From: Candidatus Peregrinibacteria bacterium
Lineage (GTDB): Bacteria; Patescibacteriota; Gracilibacteria; Peribacterales; Peribacteraceae
Length of the DNA: 6,129 bases
Reading direction: 5' to 3'
Assembly: GCA_016215715.1 (NCBI GenBank)
Contig: JACRIG010000103.1
Span: forward strand, 1-6,129
Both the position numbers and the translations under genes were made by a program. Position 1 is the stretch's first letter, and each line of letters opens with the position of its first letter. Positions 5,074 to 6,129 of this stretch are shown one piece after another. The notes under the pieces were generated by a model. It saw only the letters and a list, made by a program, of their open reading frames with translations. It made no database searches and was not told the origin of the DNA.

Positions 5074-6129
5074 TCACGCTTTTTTCTCCTCGTGGTAGAC
5101 CATGTCGAGATTAATCTCCCACAAATTTGATTTGTTCGTCTGTCCCGCGACGATGTTGTCGACGGCGGTCATGGCCGTCAGCATGCTGTGATCCTGATTA
5201 TTATATCTGTGCATCCCGTTGCGGCCGAGGAGATAGAGATTCGGGATGCCCTCGACGTAGTCGCGCACCACCGGCAACTGATCGTAGCTGCCGATGTAGG
5301 CAGGATAGGCCTTCGGCATCCGGAGAACACACGCATCGAGCACGTCTTCTTTTTTGAGGAAACCGATCGTTTCCATTTCACTGATACCGAGGTTGATCAT
5401 GTCCTGATCCGGCTTCACCCACAGGTCTCCGCCTTCGTTCACAAAATATTCGAGACCGATCCAGACGGTATCGCGGTCCGCGACCATGTACGGACTCCAG
5501 TTGTTGAAGATCTGCACGCGTCCGACGCGGACCTGCCCTTCCTGAATGTAGATCCAGTTGTCGGGAACGCCGGAGGCGGGGTTTTTGCCCTTCTCCTGCA
5601 CATGAAGTTTGCTGAGAAGCAGGCCAACGGTGAGAAAGTCGCGGTACTGGAGACCCTCCGCGACTTCAACGACAGAAGCGGCCGGACGCGGGGTGATCAT
5701 CCCGATGAGATGCTTAATCGGCATCGTCGAGAAAAAATAATCACAGGGAATCTCCTCACGTTTTCCGGTCTTCACATGTTCGACTGTCACTGATGTCACT
5801 TTATTATTAGTTAGGTGCACCCCCGCAACACGCGTTTCCATTTTTACGTCACCACCGCACGCACGCACCTGCTTGCTCACCTCCTGCCACATCTGCCCCG
5901 GACCGAATTTCGGGTAGTAGAAGCGGGTAATGAGACTGGTCTCCCGCTCCTCCTGCGCTTTTTTAAAGTCGGAGCTGAAGAGATCTTTGATCGCATGGAC
6001 GAGCGCGCGCTTGAGCGAAAGACCCTTGATGCGCTGCGCGCCCCAGTCGGCGCGGATCTGCGAGCAGGGAATGCCCCAGACCTTCTCCGTATACTTCTCG
6101 AAGAAGGTTTCGAAGAGCCGCCGTCCGAA
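5074..6129 (-). CDS. FAD-dependent oxidoreductase, amine-oxidase/UDP-galactopyranose-mutase-like (5' end outside window)
   Basis: The frame is open from the window edge to TGA at 5076-5074, giving the C-terminal 351 residues. The N-terminal dinucleotide-binding GxGxxG lies outside the window. Visible family marks are FETFFEKYTEKVWGIP (6-21), ADWGAQRIKGLSL (27-39), YYPKFGPGQMWQE (71-83), DYFFSTMP (130-137) and the FAD-binding C-terminal signature NLYLLGRNGMHRYNNQDHSM (297-316). This pattern is shared by protoporphyrinogen-oxidase-like and UDP-galactopyranose-mutase-like flavoproteins common in polysaccharide clusters. The exact substrate is unknown. An internal ATG at 5892 is not the start, because conserved sequence continues upstream of it. 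The end, NLDMVYHEEKKA, is partly duplicated at 4383-4406. It is followed by a hairpin and then the TrpR-like gene in the same direction. Confidence 0.88.
   Translation of the reverse strand, partial: FGRRLFETFFEKYTEKVWGIPCSQIRADWGAQRIKGLSLKRALVHAIKDLFSSDFKKAQEERETSLITRFYYPKFGPGQMWQEVSKQVRACGGDVKMETRVAGVHLTNNKVTSVTVEHVKTGKREEIPCDYFFSTMPIKHLIGMITPRPAASVVEVAEGLQYRDFLTVGLLLSKLHVQEKGKNPASGVPDNWIYIQEGQVRVGRVQIFNNWSPYMVADRDTVWIGLEYFVNEGGDLWVKPDQDMINLGISEMETIGFLKKEDVLDACVLRMPKAYPAYIGSYDQLPVVRDYVEGIPNLYLLGRNGMHRYNNQDHSMLTAMTAVDNIVAGQTNKSNLWEINLDMVYHEEKKA
5080..5101 (-). repeat. Direct repeat copy within the FAD gene end (partner at 4386-4407)
   Basis: This 22-base stretch encoding VYHEEKK matches 4386-4407 at 19 positions in the same orientation, 694 bp apart. 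The three mismatches are synonymous third-position changes. The TrpR-like gene and both operator-like palindromes lie between the two copies. Confidence 0.6.

Noticed and set aside
5188..5793. 201-codon open frame on the plus strand
   Set aside because: It is antisense to the FAD oxidoreductase, whose conserved motifs leave no doubt about the real coding strand.

Overview
The window looks bacterial and carries part of a surface-glycan (polysaccharide) biosynthesis region. A block holding a putative metallopeptidase and a TrpR-family regulator sits inside it. Coding density is high, the standard code fits every frame, and sugar genes are arranged in overlapping or near-touching pairs. The long TrpR/YerC-like protein, the sugar-enzyme set and the leaderless-looking promoter would fit a candidate-phylum lineage such as the Peregrinibacteria or another CPR group. 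That placement is an impression from protein style, not something the sequence proves.

Layout, left to right. (1) 1-471, minus: N-terminal part of a multi-pass GT-C type membrane glycosyltransferase, cut by the window edge. (2) 459-1496, minus: a polyprenyl/dolichyl-phosphate-sugar synthase-like GT2 whose end overlaps gene 1 by 13 nt. (3) 1518-2429, plus: an extended-SDR NAD-dependent sugar epimerase/dehydratase, divergent from gene 2 with only 21 bp between start codons. (4) 2484-4370, plus: an unrecognised 628-residue protein with a clear HELGH...EAIAE zinc-peptidase signature, preceded by a promoter placed for a leaderless transcript. (5) 4371-4523: convergent intergenic region with a relic reading frame ending VYHEEKK, some hairpins and operator-like palindrome A. 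(6) 4524-4952, minus: a TrpR/YerC-family DNA-binding protein. (7) 4953-5073: operator-like palindrome B just upstream of the TrpR-like gene, and a hairpin after the next gene. (8) 5074-6129, minus: C-terminal 351 residues of an FAD-dependent amine-oxidase/UDP-galactopyranose-mutase-like oxidoreductase of the type found in glycan clusters; it ends VYHEEKKA.

How the genes may work together (inference): the GT2 would load a sugar onto a polyprenyl phosphate and the GT-C enzyme would transfer it outside the membrane. The SDR and FAD enzymes would modify nucleotide sugars or glycan precursors. The peptidase and regulator have no obvious glycan role and look like a later insertion.

The most interesting points are two palindromes sharing an identical 20-bp core that bracket the TrpR-like gene and partly resemble the enterobacterial trp operator, and the duplicated VYHEEKK 3' end, whose three base differences are all synonymous. 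No tRNA, rRNA, CRISPR array or recognisable insertion sequence was seen.
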